A stretch of DNA of 64,000 bases from Dactylonectria macrodidyma (GCA_020744425.1 JAGMUV010000012.1:186001-250000), one strand, 5' to 3'. Positions 22,555-34,570 are shown, numbered from the stretch's first letter. Numbers and translations are program-made. Notes: a model not told the origin generated them from the letters alone.

Positions 22555-23070
22555 AGTCACCAGGACAACTCTAGTCCCAGGACCACTCCAGTCCCAGGAC
22601 CAGTGCAGTCCCAGGACCAGTGCAGTCCCAGGACAACTACGGTCCCAGGACAACTACGGTCCCAGGACAACTATAGTCCCAGGACCAGTGCAGTCCCAGG
22701 ACAACTACGGTCCCAGGACAACTACGGTCCCAGGACCAGTGCAGTCCCAGGACAACTACGGTCCCAGGACAACTATAGTCCCAGGACCAGTGCAGTCCCA
22801 GGACAACTACGGTCCCAGGACAACTATAGTCCCAGGACAACTATAGTCCCAGGACAACTACGGTCCCAGGACAACTATAGTCCCAGGACAACTACGGTCC
22901 CAGGACAACTATAGTCCCAGGACAACTATAGTCCCAGGACCAGTGCAGACCCAGACTATGATCCAAGGACCAGATACGGTCCCAGGACTAATGCAGTCCA
23001 GGACCGCTCTAGTCCCAGGACCACTACAGTCCTAAGATAACTACGGTCCTAGGACTACTACAGTCCCAGC
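22555..23070. repeat. 17-bp minisatellite, GTCCCAGGACMASTRYR
   Basis: About 30 tandem copies of a 17-bp unit with two main variants, GTCCCAGGACCAGTGCA and GTCCCAGGACAACTACG, interspersed in runs. Because 17 is not a multiple of three and stops are lacking, ORFs appear in several frames (for example 22501-22914); these are artefacts. Confidence 0.92.
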
Positions 23071-23074
23071 AATC

Positions 23075-23385
23075 CAGTCTATCCAGTTTTAGTCAAATAT
23101 CAGTTTTTAGTCAAAAGTCCAGTTTAGTCAAAGATCCTTGTTTTAGTCAAAGATCCTTGTTTTAGTCAAAGATCCCTGTTTTAGTCAAAGATCCTTGTTT
23201 TAGTCAAAGATCCTTGTTTTAGTCAAACATCCCTGTTTTAGTCAAAGATCCTGGTTTTAGTCAAACATCCCTGTTTTAGTCAAACATCCTGGTTTTAGTC
23301 AAACATCCTGGTTTTAGTCAAACATCCTGGTTTTAGTCAAACATCCCTGTTTTAGTCAAAGATCCTGGTTTTAGTCAAACCCAGG
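23075..23385. repeat. 19-bp minisatellite, TTTTAGTCAAAGATCCTTG
   Basis: About 15 copies of a 19-bp unit with CATCC/GATCC and CTTG/CTGG variants, degenerating at the left edge to CCAGTTTTAGTCAAATAT. The same degenerate unit precedes the dispersed repeats at 25935 and 51745, linking the array to that element. Confidence 0.9.
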
Positions 23386-24117
23386 ATCAGTGCAGTCAAG
23401 TCTAGTCCGACCTCCTTTCTTAGAGCAAGAGTCCCCACTCTCTCGTCCAGAAATGAACTCTCTCTTCCAGAAATCGTCCAGCTGCTCACTAGGCCCTTTC
23501 CATCCAGAATTGCCCTCCCCGTTATGCACACGTCAGGCCTCCCGGCCTTCCTTTCCTTCTGTGTAGTGGCATCTTTGCTGCTTGTACTGCCATTGACGAT
23601 TTACAGAGAATGCTCTTGATGTCCACACATTTCTTAGAGAAAGTTCACAGATCAAATCATTCAAGCAATAGAACATTTCATATTTTTGTTAGATCCCGCT
23701 TCAATCGTAATAACGTATCGCTCGCAGCTTGAGAATGGATAATATCGCGCAATTGACTTCGAGCCCGCGTCCCCCGAGTCGATACCAGTATTTTACTTGG
23801 ATGTAACTCCAGAATACAGTCCTGTCTTTTGAGACGGTCTCTTAAATATCGGTGAAAATCCAGTGTTGTTTGCATCTTAATCGATGTATGAAGTTGGTTG
23901 AGTGGTGGCAAGAGCAGCAGGCACAGCGATTATCTTTAGCTCTGGAATCCAACCACTCTTTCGTCCAATACTGTGCTTCAAGGATAGACTAAAGCAGTCA
24001 TCTCAAACTGATTACGAGTCTGCTTTAGAGCCACTTTTTGATGAATCTTGCTCTGAGACGGGCTATAAAAACGCGGATGCCTTGCATTGATGTGGGAAAT
24101 TAGATTTCATTCTAACC
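23386..24117. other. Upstream region of the LysM gene
   Basis: No confident gene. A minus ORF at 23678-23911 (internal ATG, rich in Arg and Leu) could encode about 65 residues but matches nothing I know. Confidence 0.35.
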
Positions 24118-25422
24118 ATGATTTCCTTTCTTTTACTCTTTCAGATAGTGACGGTTAGCGCATTTTGTACCGACATTGCTCTTTGGGTTCCATGGAATGA
24201 GACACTTTATGACGCCGCCGATGCGCTCGGACTCAGAAACTTCAATCAATTGATCAAGCTCAACAAAGGATTAGACCCTGATTGGATTCAAGCCGGAAAA
24301 ACCTATACTGTGCCTTTCACCTCTGTTAAACCCCCTGCGACATGGGTTAAACTCGATGGCTGCACTCCATTTCTACAATTAAACCAAGAAGTGGCAAGCA
24401 CTGCATTTCAGGAGACTTCAAAAGCAACCGGAATGTCAACGATTTCTACATTAGAAACGAAGAATAAGAATTCACTGTCAACGTCGACTATCAAGAAAAC
24501 AATTAATCTTGAGACTACTTTGTCGCTCTCATCCATCACTACGACTTTATTGTCAACTTCATCATATTTATCGTCGAATTCAGGTTCAATATCATCTGCG
24601 TCTGCATCTGGCTCTGGCTCCGGCTCCCACTCCGGCTCTGACTTTACCTCCGCCTCCCACTCCGTCTCTGATTCCCAGTCTACCTCCGGCTCCGCATCTG
24701 TATCTGGCTCCGCATCTGCATCTGGCTCTGCATCTGCATCTGGCTCTGCATCTGCATCTGGCTCTGCATCTGGCTCCGCATCCGCATCTGGCTCTGCATC
24801 TGGCTCCGCTTCTGCATCTGGCTCCGCATCTGCGTCTGGATCTGATATGGCTACGTCTACGTCTACACCCAAGACCAAGACCAAGACCAATATTGAGACC
24901 AAGACCAAGACCAAGACCAATATTGAGACCAAAACCAAGCTTGAGACCAAAACCAAGCTTGAGACCAAGATTGAGACCAAGACCAGGACCAATATTGAGA
25001 CCCAAACCAAGACTGAGACTACTACGACGACTTTGTCTACTTCTGTATCTACAACTAAGACCTCATCATCCTCGCCAACTTGTCATCCACATGGGACTTA
25101 CAATACAAATGAAGATAAATTAGAGAAATACGCAAAAGAGTTCTGTAGCACAGTAGACGGTAAATCCTTGACAACAAACCAGAGCTTGCAATATATTTAC
25201 GGTAAAGACAAAGAGCTATTGATTTTCACTGCGTCCTGGGTTCCAGGATGTGAGGGTGGAAAGCAGAGCATTACAGGATCTGGCAACCTGTGCTCTAATA
25301 TGATGATAAATAATTGGCGCAAATGCAATAATGGTGGTCAAGGTGGGTATACAATTCGGGACTGTGTAATGTGGATCTATCGACCAAACATGATTGTAGG
25401 GTCTGATGATGATGATGGTTAG
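24118..25422 (+). CDS. Secreted LysM-type protein with long low-complexity repeats, 434 aa
   Basis: Signal peptide MISFLLLFQIVTVSA. Residues ~22-65 form a LysM-like module (WNETLYDAADALGLRNFNQ to AGKTYTVPF); the family binds chitin or peptidoglycan. A Ser/Thr linker follows, then Ser-Ala-Ser-Gly repeats (~155-240) and Thr-Lys repeats of the type ETKTKTNIETKTK (~245-305). The last ~100 residues form a Cys-containing domain (CHPHGTYNTNEDKLEKYAKEF, WVPGCEGG, GGYTIRDCVMWIYRPN) that resembles secreted tail domains in fungal LysM/chitin-related proteins. It is likely extracellular and heavily O-glycosylated. The repeats probably vary in copy number between strains. No introns. Confidence 0.75.
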   Translation: MISFLLLFQIVTVSAFCTDIALWVPWNETLYDAADALGLRNFNQLIKLNKGLDPDWIQAGKTYTVPFTSVKPPATWVKLDGCTPFLQLNQEVASTAFQETSKATGMSTISTLETKNKNSLSTSTIKKTINLETTLSLSSITTTLLSTSSYLSSNSGSISSASASGSGSGSHSGSDFTSASHSVSDSQSTSGSASVSGSASASGSASASGSASASGSASGSASASGSASGSASASGSASASGSDMATSTSTPKTKTKTNIETKTKTKTNIETKTKLETKTKLETKIETKTRTNIETQTKTETTTTTLSTSVSTTKTSSSSPTCHPHGTYNTNEDKLEKYAKEFCSTVDGKSLTTNQSLQYIYGKDKELLIFTASWVPGCEGGKQSITGSGNLCSNMMINNWRKCNNGGQGGYTIRDCVMWIYRPNMIVGSDDDDG

Positions 25423-25934
25423 TAAAGTCAATACATTATTCACAATCATAAATCCACTCTACTACGTAGCATATAAAATTAAGAGACCTTGTACGGAGGG
25501 CCATTTCAAACGTTGTGCCCCAATCTCAAGCTAGAGTTTTAAATCGGCTAATCAGAGCTAGGTTAAGTACGTAAGATACTTTGCGTCGCTTACAATCCCT
25601 ATAAGCTTGAGGTCTATAGCGCATAAAATAACCGCTGGCAAATTACTTAACCTCGGAAGACCTCTAAAGATATAGGGGCTATAGGGGAGATAACAAGCAA
25701 GCCTCCTAGAGGCTATGTATCCCTAGGTAACTGTTAAATAGTGGCAAAAGGAAGCTCATGGAAGTAGCTTGAAAGGGTGATAAATATTGTCATCAAAGAT
25801 GACAGTTGCCACTTATTGCCACAGGCTTAGCAAGCAGCTTCCAGTTGATTCCACATACAGTACCATAGAAAAGGCCTATAGAGCTTGCTCCGAAACCTCA
25901 AGCAGCAAGCAGGACACAGAAGTTCCAGTTTTAT
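25423..25934. other. Intergenic, no supported gene
   Basis: Contains a CTATAGGGGCTATAGGGGAG direct duplication near 25674 and otherwise nothing recognised. Confidence 0.35.
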
Positions 25935-26175
25935 CAAAGGCCAAAAATGGATGTTGGGGTATCAGGAAGCTCAGCCATAATGTGATGATAAAGTTACTAG
26001 AGTACGGTATTTCGATGCTCCTGATCCATTTTCAGCCAGCTCTTAGCTTAGGTATTCTGGGAGATATGCGCCAACATACACAGAAAGAGAAAACAAAGGT
26101 CAGAAAGAGTGGCCAGAGTGGATTAAGGAAGGTTAAGGAATTAGGGCAAAAGGCCAAGATACTCACGAGTAAGAG
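25935..26175. repeat. Dispersed ~240-bp repeat, copy A
   Basis: From CCAGTTTTATCAAAGGCCAA to CCAAGATACTCAC, this stretch is closely similar to 51725-51985. Shared landmarks are GGGGTATCAGGAAGCTCAGC, GTATTCTGGGAGATAT and ACATACACAGAAAGAGAAAA. An open frame runs through part of it (25787-26185), but the second copy does not keep a comparable frame, so I treat it as a non-coding mobile repeat. Confidence 0.8.
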
Positions 26176-26796
26176 GCTTTTTTGATGAAGATTTTCAGCC
26201 AAGAGCAAGGATCCGTGTTGAAACAGTTCTTGACAAAGGAGGGCTGTTCTGGAGGTCAAGACCGGGAATGGATGTCGTTTTGAGTGACAGCTGGACAAGC
26301 GCAAGAAGTGGACCAGTCCAAAATCCGCTTTCAATAGCTACAATTTCGTACCTTGATATGTGTCTTCTAGCCAACTGAAGGGCGATAAAGTCTGTCCAGA
26401 TGTGGAAGACCGATATCGCGTGTTGCCTTACATTTTAGGCGTAGATTGTAACTCAAAGCAATAGAAGATTATGTTCAGTGGGACACGTTTTAAACGGCAC
26501 CTTATTTAGGCAGGCGGTGAGATAAAATCTGATTAAGCCAAGAAACTGATCTGTATTAGGCAAGCGGTGAGTCTGAGAGGAAACAGTTTACTTTTTTGGT
26601 GTCTCGAGCGTTACTCGGACCAGATTGGCCAATCCAATATAAACATTCATCACAATCAGATTCAACTCCGGTTCTTAATACTTCTAATAAGCTAGTCCAG
26701 TTTTCGGGGCGTCCGCCTGTCTATGTCAAAACGTCTATAAACACAGCGCCCTTCCACCTGCCCGTCTTCATAAGGCAGTACCTATATGCTTAGACT

Positions 26797-27249
26797 ATGA
26801 CTACCCCTGCTTCCCTTCCTTCCTCAACCCAGAAACGTGACAGAACCAATGAAAACTTCTCCAGGGCCACTCAACGTCTTATGCGTAGATGTGATCAGTT
26901 GAGCGATCGCTATAACGCGGATGTCTACATCGTAGTTCGGCGAAATCATCGACATTATGACTATAACTCTACTAATGACCCGTTGTTTCCCACTCCTCTC
27001 ATTGACATTGTGAGGAAACCCATCCCAGGCACTTATTGCTCGCTAACTCTGTATTAGGAGCAAGCTTATCCATTGGCTATTAGGAGAACGCCAGCGAGCT
27101 TCCAGCAGTCCAGGACTATCACACCCCTATCACCTACGTCCAGTCCAATGACTAGCCAGCGAGAGTCAGGGAAGGATGAAGATGGCAAACAAGATGAGAG
27201 AATGGAGAATAAAAGAACAAGAGGAGACATCACCAACGCAGACCGCTGA
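26797..27249 (+). CDS. Small MADS-box-like protein, 134 aa, 2 exons
   Basis: Exons 26797-27009 and 27058-27249, with intron 27010-27057 (GTGAGG...GCTAACTCTGTATTAG). Residues ~18-60 resemble a MADS (SRF-type) domain: a basic helix (ENFSRATQRLMRRCDQLS) followed by ADVYIVVRRNHRHYDY, where the canonical domain has DVALI...G..Y.Y. The C-terminus is disordered and Ser/Thr/Pro-rich with an acidic-basic tail. MADS proteins are DNA-binding dimers. The N-terminal basic arm is weaker than in true MADS factors, so DNA binding is not assured. Confidence 0.55.
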
Positions 27250-27404
27250 AATAAGAGGCAGGAATAGCTCGTAAGTCTAGTTCCTCTAGTCAGTAAAACG
27301 CTTTAAATCTATTATATTTTGCTCTCTATGATAGTATCCAAATGCCGGGGCGCCTGCCCAGCCTTCTTGCAAAAGTTTTAGACTCTTCTAAATCTAGGGA
27401 ACTC

Positions 27405-29832
27405 TTAGGATACCGTACCATGAACCCTCATGGCATGGCTCTGTACATGCATCTTATGCTGCAGGTCTAGGCCACAAACCTCACACCGAGAGGGAGTATT
27501 ATCAGGCAGCTGATTAAGGTGCCTTCGGCGGAAGTGCTTCGACAGGTCACCGGAAGTGTAAAACTCATGTGTGAGCTCGCTCACACGGGGGTCGTTTGGT
27601 TCAAGAGACAGTGCAGCACCAATGCACAGAAAACATCTCCTCGGCCTCTCCTTCTCGTTTTTGACGAATAAAGAGAGCCTGGCGATACCCACAGGGCTAT
27701 CTTCCGATGGGCCACCATGAGAATTGGAGAGCGGCACCTTCGCTGCCGAGACGTTGGCTCGACGTGCGGTACGGCCTTCTACCACGCTGCAGTAAGCGAC
27801 GATGGCGTCGATGAGGTTGTCCCTGCGTCTATAATATCCTTCGAGAGTGTTATCGACTGGGCCGGTCAGCGCTTCGACTAGGCGCTTCTGTGCTGGGCGC
27901 TGAGGGGGACAGGTTGTATCTACGGCCATGGGTTTGGAGAACCCGCGGCCCTGGAGTTGGGATTGGATATCATCCACAGCCTGCTCATCCGTCCAGGCGT
28001 CTTTGATTTGTTGTAGTAACTCCCTCTTGAGCCTCTGCTTCTCGTTCCTTAGCGTTCGAACGGCGTCCTGGCGTTTCTTCGATCCAGGTGGCAGTCGTCG
28101 GACCTGTTCCGTTAGCTTCCTGATGCGAGGGTATGTGTTGACAGATGCAGCTTGCTCTGCCGTCAAATCGGTCGGCCGCCGCTTGCTGTTGGCATGACCG
28201 ATGCTACAAGCCTGCTTCAGCAGCGCCTGTTGCGGTCTCTGGCCCCGGATGATCGCCCAGGTATCTAGGCGTAGTTGGCGTCCAAGATAATGCTTCTGGA
28301 ACGGAACTGAACTGTCGTGGTCGAGCGCTAAGTTGCGGATAGCATCGCTAGCATAGGCTGCAGAGGGGTCAGCTTGGGTAGCAGTCAACAGGTAATAGTG
28401 AAACTTACGGCTTCCGTCGAGCTCGTTGCCAGCGTTGTAGCGCAGGCTATAGCAGATGGTAGTATACAGTCGGCCTAATATTTCTCCAATTCTCTTTATC
28501 CATGCCGCCATCATGCCATACGTGATGGGTTCCGTCAGTGACATCTTGAAGCCGGTAGCGGTTTTGACGGCACGGCGGAACAAGGGTACGTCATCCAAGT
28601 CATCTCGGAGTGGCAAACGCAACTCCCGCTCGTCAGGGTGGATGTCCAAGTTGTCCAGCTGCGCAGCTGAGACGAGGTTAGATGCCCGAAAGGCACGATG
28701 CCGGAACAAGATGCCCAAGAGGAAGGCATGGGGGCTAAGAAGCAAGGTTGGATCGAACATTGTCTCGGGGACGGTAAATGTCTTGCTGTTACAGGTCAGC
28801 ATCCTCCCTATCAAAGTAAACCAGTTTGTCAGATGGACATCACCTACGCGTCCTTGGTACCGAGGTACGTCTTGGTAAACTCCGGCGTGAACTGGATAAG
28901 AAGTTTGTGGGGTCCTCCTTCAGGGTCTTTTGCCAATACAACTCGAATGTCGCTAAACCGGAGCCGCAAGATGGCCAGGGGACGAGCACCGGCAGGAGCA
29001 AGCAGGAGAAGGAACAAAACCGCAAGAATCCGGAGCTCGCCGAGATCAAACGACTTTCTCGTCGTGCTCACCGTTGTTTCAATTTGCTCCTTGAGGTCAT
29101 CGATCGTCATGCAGCGGTTCTCCCTCTTCTTTGTGCTCAAGTCATGATCCTTTGCCAGCTTCCGAAGGACCTGAGGTCGTTAGAAAAGGAGAATGGGCTG
29201 CAGTGGGCTCGGAGACATACCCTATGCATCTGACGATTCATTTTTGGGTCGAGCTTTGCACTTACGGCCCTCTCGTATACAAGTCGGAAGACCTTCCAGG
29301 TTGTGCCCAGTGCGCTGCTTGTTTTGATTCCCTTCATCTTCCTATCATCCTTGCCAGCCTTCAGGTCTAGGCGCCATGTGAAGAAGCTTGCGAGTATACC
29401 GATGGAAATGGATTGGAGGCACTCATGGGGATTGCCAAATTTGTTCTTGTTGCAAAAGCTAGAGTTGTGTACAGTATCATTAGCGAGAGCCAAGGTAGAT
29501 GGATTTCTTGGACATTACAGCTGCCAGTGTTCCTCAACCGCGTTGAGGAGTTTCTCAGTCCCAGGACTGTAGTCTTGACCGTCAAGAGCACCCTCATTGA
29601 TCTCTGCCGCTATCCGATGGTAATACTCTGGCGGGTGGACGTTGTCAAGGAGCTGAGTAAGATCATCGACGTCAACACAGTTGTCAACATCATCGAAGGG
29701 GTTGATCTCGGTGATATCGGTCTCTGCGTCAGACACTTCATCTTCGTTCACGTCAAAGACTTTGTCATTCTCGGGCGAGAACGATGCGTCTGAATCGTCT
29801 GCATCGTCATGTAAACGCTGGTGGCGCCGCAT
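27405..29832 (-). CDS. DUF3435 tyrosine recombinase with C2H2 fingers, 737 aa, 5 exons
   Basis: Exons 29832-29519, 29458-29221, 29170-28861, 28807-28409 and 28357-27405; the four introns are 49-60 bp; 2214 nt in frame. The N-terminus is acidic. The catalytic domain shows the tyrosine-recombinase set: Arg in GARPLAILRLRFSDI, Arg in CYSLRYNAGNELDG (28440-28442), His in RNLALDH (28317-28319) and Tyr in FQKHYLGR (28287-28289). A basic helical region follows, then two zinc-finger motifs (CFLC...H and CEVCGLDL...H). DUF3435 proteins include the captain recombinases of Starship giant elements, which cut and join DNA through the Tyr. Transcription runs away from the RIP block, whose edge lies about 400 bp upstream of the start. 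No disabling mutation is seen. Confidence 0.88.
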
Positions 29833-30235
29833 GTTAAGGAGGGTTCGAAGGCGTAGACAAGAGGATCTTGGATCGTGGAGACGATGCGAGTGGCGGCTGA
29901 GTGAAGCCGATGCTGCCTCCGTTTCTTAGAGAAAAGAAAGAGAGGGAAGGGAGGTGAGCACACTGCCCTTCGCGGGAGCGGGCTACTCTTAATAGTCGAG
30001 GGAGTCATTTCTGGCTCTGTTGCTGGCGGTAATATATTCTGGACGAGAGGCCCAATTCAGGGCACTAGCTCGGTGGATCAAAATTATTTTGGGTGGTACT
30101 TTGGAGGTACACTGCCAGCAACACCAATCTGGATCGAGCCCGGGTGGACCTTTAAAGCGGCGACGAATTGCTGGCAAAATCGCCGCCCTGTGTGGAGGCA
30201 GAACCTGCCAGATTTGGCGGCAAATACGCCGTCTC
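29833..30235. promoter_or_regulatory. Recombinase upstream region and junction with the RIP block
   Basis: GC-normal DNA between the recombinase ATG and the abrupt switch to A+T at about 30236. It would contain the promoter and, if the gene is a Starship captain, the element's 5' end. I could not identify a terminal repeat or target-site motif. Confidence 0.4.
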
Positions 30236-30249
30236 ATTTTTAAAGGTAG

Positions 30250-33200
30250 TATAATAAAGAAGACTGCTTAATTTATACTTAAGCTAAGATTAACTTATAG
30301 TATATATAATAAAATAAATAGAAAGACTTAATAGCTAACTATATTAAGTAAATGCAGGCACTATAGATAAAAAATAATAAACACTACTTATAAAAGAGCG
30401 ATAAGTAAGTAATAATATAAAAGGAAAATTACTTTTATTAAAAGCTTTATATATAATATAAATAGTAATAAAACGAAAGACATTTAAGCTAAAAGTGCGA
30501 GTTAATAGTATATAACTTACTATATTAATAAACAGTAGAGCTAAAGCAGACTATATTAACTTTAAAGTAGTTAATAAGCTAAAGTTACTATAAAAGTATA
30601 AAAAGGAAGCTTATATATTATATAACCTTAAAGGCAATATATTTAATTATAAAGATAGATAGATTATTAAAGAACTTAATTACTTAAAGGTTTTTATTAA
30701 TAGAAAGAACTAAAGTATTACTTTTAATATTATTCTAATAAAGTATTATAATATTATACTTAAGTATTTATAACTAAGAAAATATAACTTATATATTAAC
30801 TAAAGAACTAGCTAAGTACTAGTTAATAATAATAATATATTCTTTAATAATAATAAAAGTGACTTAAAAGAAGGAAAATCTCTAATTTTAACTCCTAAAG
30901 ATAGTAAAGGCGAGAATTTATATAAAGAAATAATAGATATTTTATTACTTTTAATAGGAATATAATATAAATATTAAAAAGGTAAGAAAAGCATACTCTA
31001 AAGGATAATTAGATACTTTTAATAATAGTTTAAAGAAATAAATAAAGACCTTAAAAAATAGAAAAAAGAATAATAAGAAAATCCTAAAGATAATAAGCTT
31101 AAGAATGTATTAATATAGTACTATATTTATAAAAAGCTCTTTATAAAAGAACTTAAAATAGGACTATTAGAATTCAGTTAATAGGATTATGAAATTATAT
31201 TAAAAGATAGAGCGTTACTTATATTCTATAAGATTTTTAACTTTAATAAAATATAATTATAAATACTTAAGGAATATATTAAAGATATACTATATAAAGG
31301 ATATATTAAAATATTAAAGTCTTTAGCTAGCTATTTAGTTATATTTATTTTTAAAAAGAATAGTAAACTCTAACTTATTATAAACTACTATTACTTAAAT
31401 AATATTATATTAAAAGATCGAACCTTATTATTACTTATTATAAAGCTTAAGGACTGACTCTATAGAATAAAGTTCTTTATAATACTAAATCTTAAGAATA
31501 TATATAGCCTTATTTATATTAAAGAAGGATATAAATAAAAAACCGCTTTTAGAATAAAGTTTAAACTATATAAATACTTTATTATACCTTTTAAACTTAT
31601 AAATATACTAACTACATTTTAATAAATAATTAATAATATACTATATAAGTACTTTAATATATTTATTATATATTACTTAGATAATATTCTTATCTTTTTT
31701 AAAATAGAAGAAGAATATACTAAATATATTTATAAAGTATTATAAGTATTATAAGACTATAGGTTATTAGTTAAACTAAAGAAAAGTCATTTCTATATTT
31801 TAAAAGTAGAATTTCTTAAATATATAATTTCTTATAATAAAATTAAAATAGATCTAAAGAAAATTACTATAATTAGTAAATAGCTAAAACTAATAAATAT
31901 TATAAAAATATAAGCCTTTTTTAAATTTACTAATTACTATTAAAAATTCATTAAAGAGTTTAGTAAATATACTATATTACTTACTAACTTTATATAAAAA
32001 GGAGTAGAATTTAAATAGGATGCTATAATAGAAAATGCATTTAATAAAATTAAGGAGATTATATTAAACAAACCTATTCTAATAACTTTTAACTTTAAAT
32101 AAGAAATCAAACTAGAAATAGACTCTTTAGACTTTATATAAAGCGCTTAGATTAAATAATAAGATAATAATAGAATATTATACTTTATTGCCTTCTTTTC
32201 TTATAAAATGCATAGTATAAAACTTAATTACTCTATTTATAATAAAGAATTCCTTATAATTATTAATACTTTTAAAGAATTCTAATATTACTTTTTAAAA
32301 AGTAAATATAAGATTAAAGTCTATATAGACTATAAGAATATTTTATACTTTATTATTACTTAAGAACTTAGTAAATAATAATTATAATATATTAAATACT
32401 TCTTAGAATTTAATTATACTATTATTTATTATAAAGGCTTAGAGAATAGAAGAGCTAATACTATTAGTTAATAATATAACTTTAATAATAATAAAAGAAT
32501 AGTTAATAAATAATTCTTATACTTTATACTTAAAGGATATTTAAAATAGAAATTTATTATAAAAGCCTAAAAAGGAATAATACTTCTATAGTTAGAATAT
32601 TTAAAACTGATCTAGAATAATAGACCAGTATTATATTAAATAGACTAAGCCTAAAGATATACTAGAAAAGTCATATATAAGAATAGACTTATTATTATTC
32701 TTAATAGCTTTTAATACTAAATAGTGTAAGATTTATATATAAAAGGACTATATAATAAAGACATTAATATACTATACTAATATATTATAAAAACATACTA
32801 AACTTACAGACTTAATAAAGCATTTTATAATATAATTAAAGAATGCCTAAAGTATTACTTATTAAAGTAACTACTAGTAAAATACTTAAAGAAGCTAAAA
32901 GAACTAGATAATTACTAATTTAATTAAATTACTAATAGCTACTCTTAGAAAAGGCATATTAAATAAAGTAAAGATAGTAGGATTATTATATTAAATAATA
33001 TAAAGAATTACCTTATATAATATTATTATAATTAAGCATATAATAAAACACTTACTTAAGCTATTATATAAATAAAAGAATTCTATATAATAAAAAATAT
33101 ATATAAAATTATAAAGGATTTAATAGTACAATACTTTAAATACCCTAAGGACTAACTATATATCTTTAAAATAATCATTATAATATAATACTTAGTAGAA

Positions 33201-34570
33201 TAAGGAAACTCACTACTTAAACAAATTTAAAAGTATAATAACACACTACTTAAAAATGAATAAATAAAAAAGCAGTAAGTTCCTAAAGAATTATAGTATA
33301 AACTTATATAAGAAATTTATAAACACTTACTATATAAATACTAAAGAGTCTATAAAACCCTTAATAAAGTTAGAATAACTTACTAATTTCCTAAGATAAA
33401 GATAGTAATTATTATTATTATTTACTAATATAACCTTTATATAAAAACTAAAGTATAATACTATAAACTATATAAAAAATTATAACCCTTACTAATTATA
33501 AGCTAATTATAAGACTTTATTATAATAGATTTTATTATAAAGTTATTTTTATTAAAGGACTCTATAACTAAAACTCTTTATAATAGTATTCTTATTATTA
33601 TAAATAGACTTATAAAATTTTCTTATTTTATATTCTACTAAGAATTAATAGATATAGAGTAGTTTGCTTATATCTTCTTAAGAAATATTATTAATACTTA
33701 TAGGCTACTTTTAGAAATTCTTTTTAATAGAAGACTTTTATTTATTTTTAAGTTTTAGTAAGTATTAATAGACTATTTAAAATTAAACTACTAACTCTTT
33801 ATAGCTTTCTAACTATAGACTAATAGTTAGATAGAATAAATAAATTAAATACTAAAGTAATACTTTTAATACTATATTAATTATAAATAGAATGATTAAG
33901 TTAAGAAGCTACTAATTATATAATTAAACTATAATATAGCTATTTATAAAAGTATAAAGCTTACCTTAGTATATACTAATTTTAAATTCACTTCTAATAT
34001 TTATAAAGCAAGTTATAATAGATTAATTATCCCTAAAGCTATCCTTATATTAGAAAAATTAAAAAATCTATATAAAGAAATAAGGACTGAATTCGAATTT
34101 ATTAAGAAGTAGATAAAAAAATACTATAATAAAAAACAGATAAAAGGACTATCCTTCTAAAAAGGAAATATAGTATACCTTACTATAAAAAACATTAAAA
34201 TAAAATAAGAAAATAAAAAACTGGACTATAAGTATATTAAACCTTATAAAATTATTAAAAAAATCTTAGAAAATAACTACTAGTTAGACTTATTACTAAA
34301 AGTCAGACTTTACTTAGTCTTCTATATCTTACTCTTTAAGACTATAAAAGATATAATTTATACTAAATATAATAATAAATATAAAACTAAAGTTAAAGGA
34401 CTAAAAGAATATAAAGTTAAAGAAATTTATAATATATAAATTAAAAATAATAAGACTAAATACTTTATTAAATAGAAGAACTACTTTAAAAGCAGCAATT
34501 AATAGAAACTTACTAAAAACCTTATCTATATATAGCGCTTATTAAAGAACTTTTACTAATAACACTAGGT
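30250..34570 (+). mobile_element. RIP relic of a Ty3/gypsy chromovirus
   Basis: With stops ignored, the + strand keeps family landmarks in order: reverse transcriptase (31230-31770, ending in a YYLDNILIF version of the YxDD box), RNase H (about 32030-32480), an integrase zinc region (about 33260-33450), an integrase core (33500-33920) and a terminal chromodomain-like EYKVKEI...TKYFIK box (34410-34500). The order RT-RH-IN-chromodomain defines a chromovirus. Many TAG/TAA codons sit where Trp or Gln is expected. LTR borders could not be fixed. Confidence 0.8.

Noticed and set aside
22501..22914. Long repetitive ORFs (137 and 99 aa) in the 17-bp minisatellite
   Set aside because: They exist in several frames only because the unit lacks stops and its length is not a multiple of three.
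24408..25010. Antisense ORFs of 200 and 137 aa, and a + frame of 204 aa, over the LysM gene
   Set aside because: They are mirror images of the Ser/Ala/Gly and Thr/Lys codon repeats; the sense frame has a signal peptide, LysM and Cys tail.
25787..26185. 132-aa ORF as a gene
   Set aside because: Two thirds of it is the dispersed repeat, and the second copy at 51.7 kb has frame changes.
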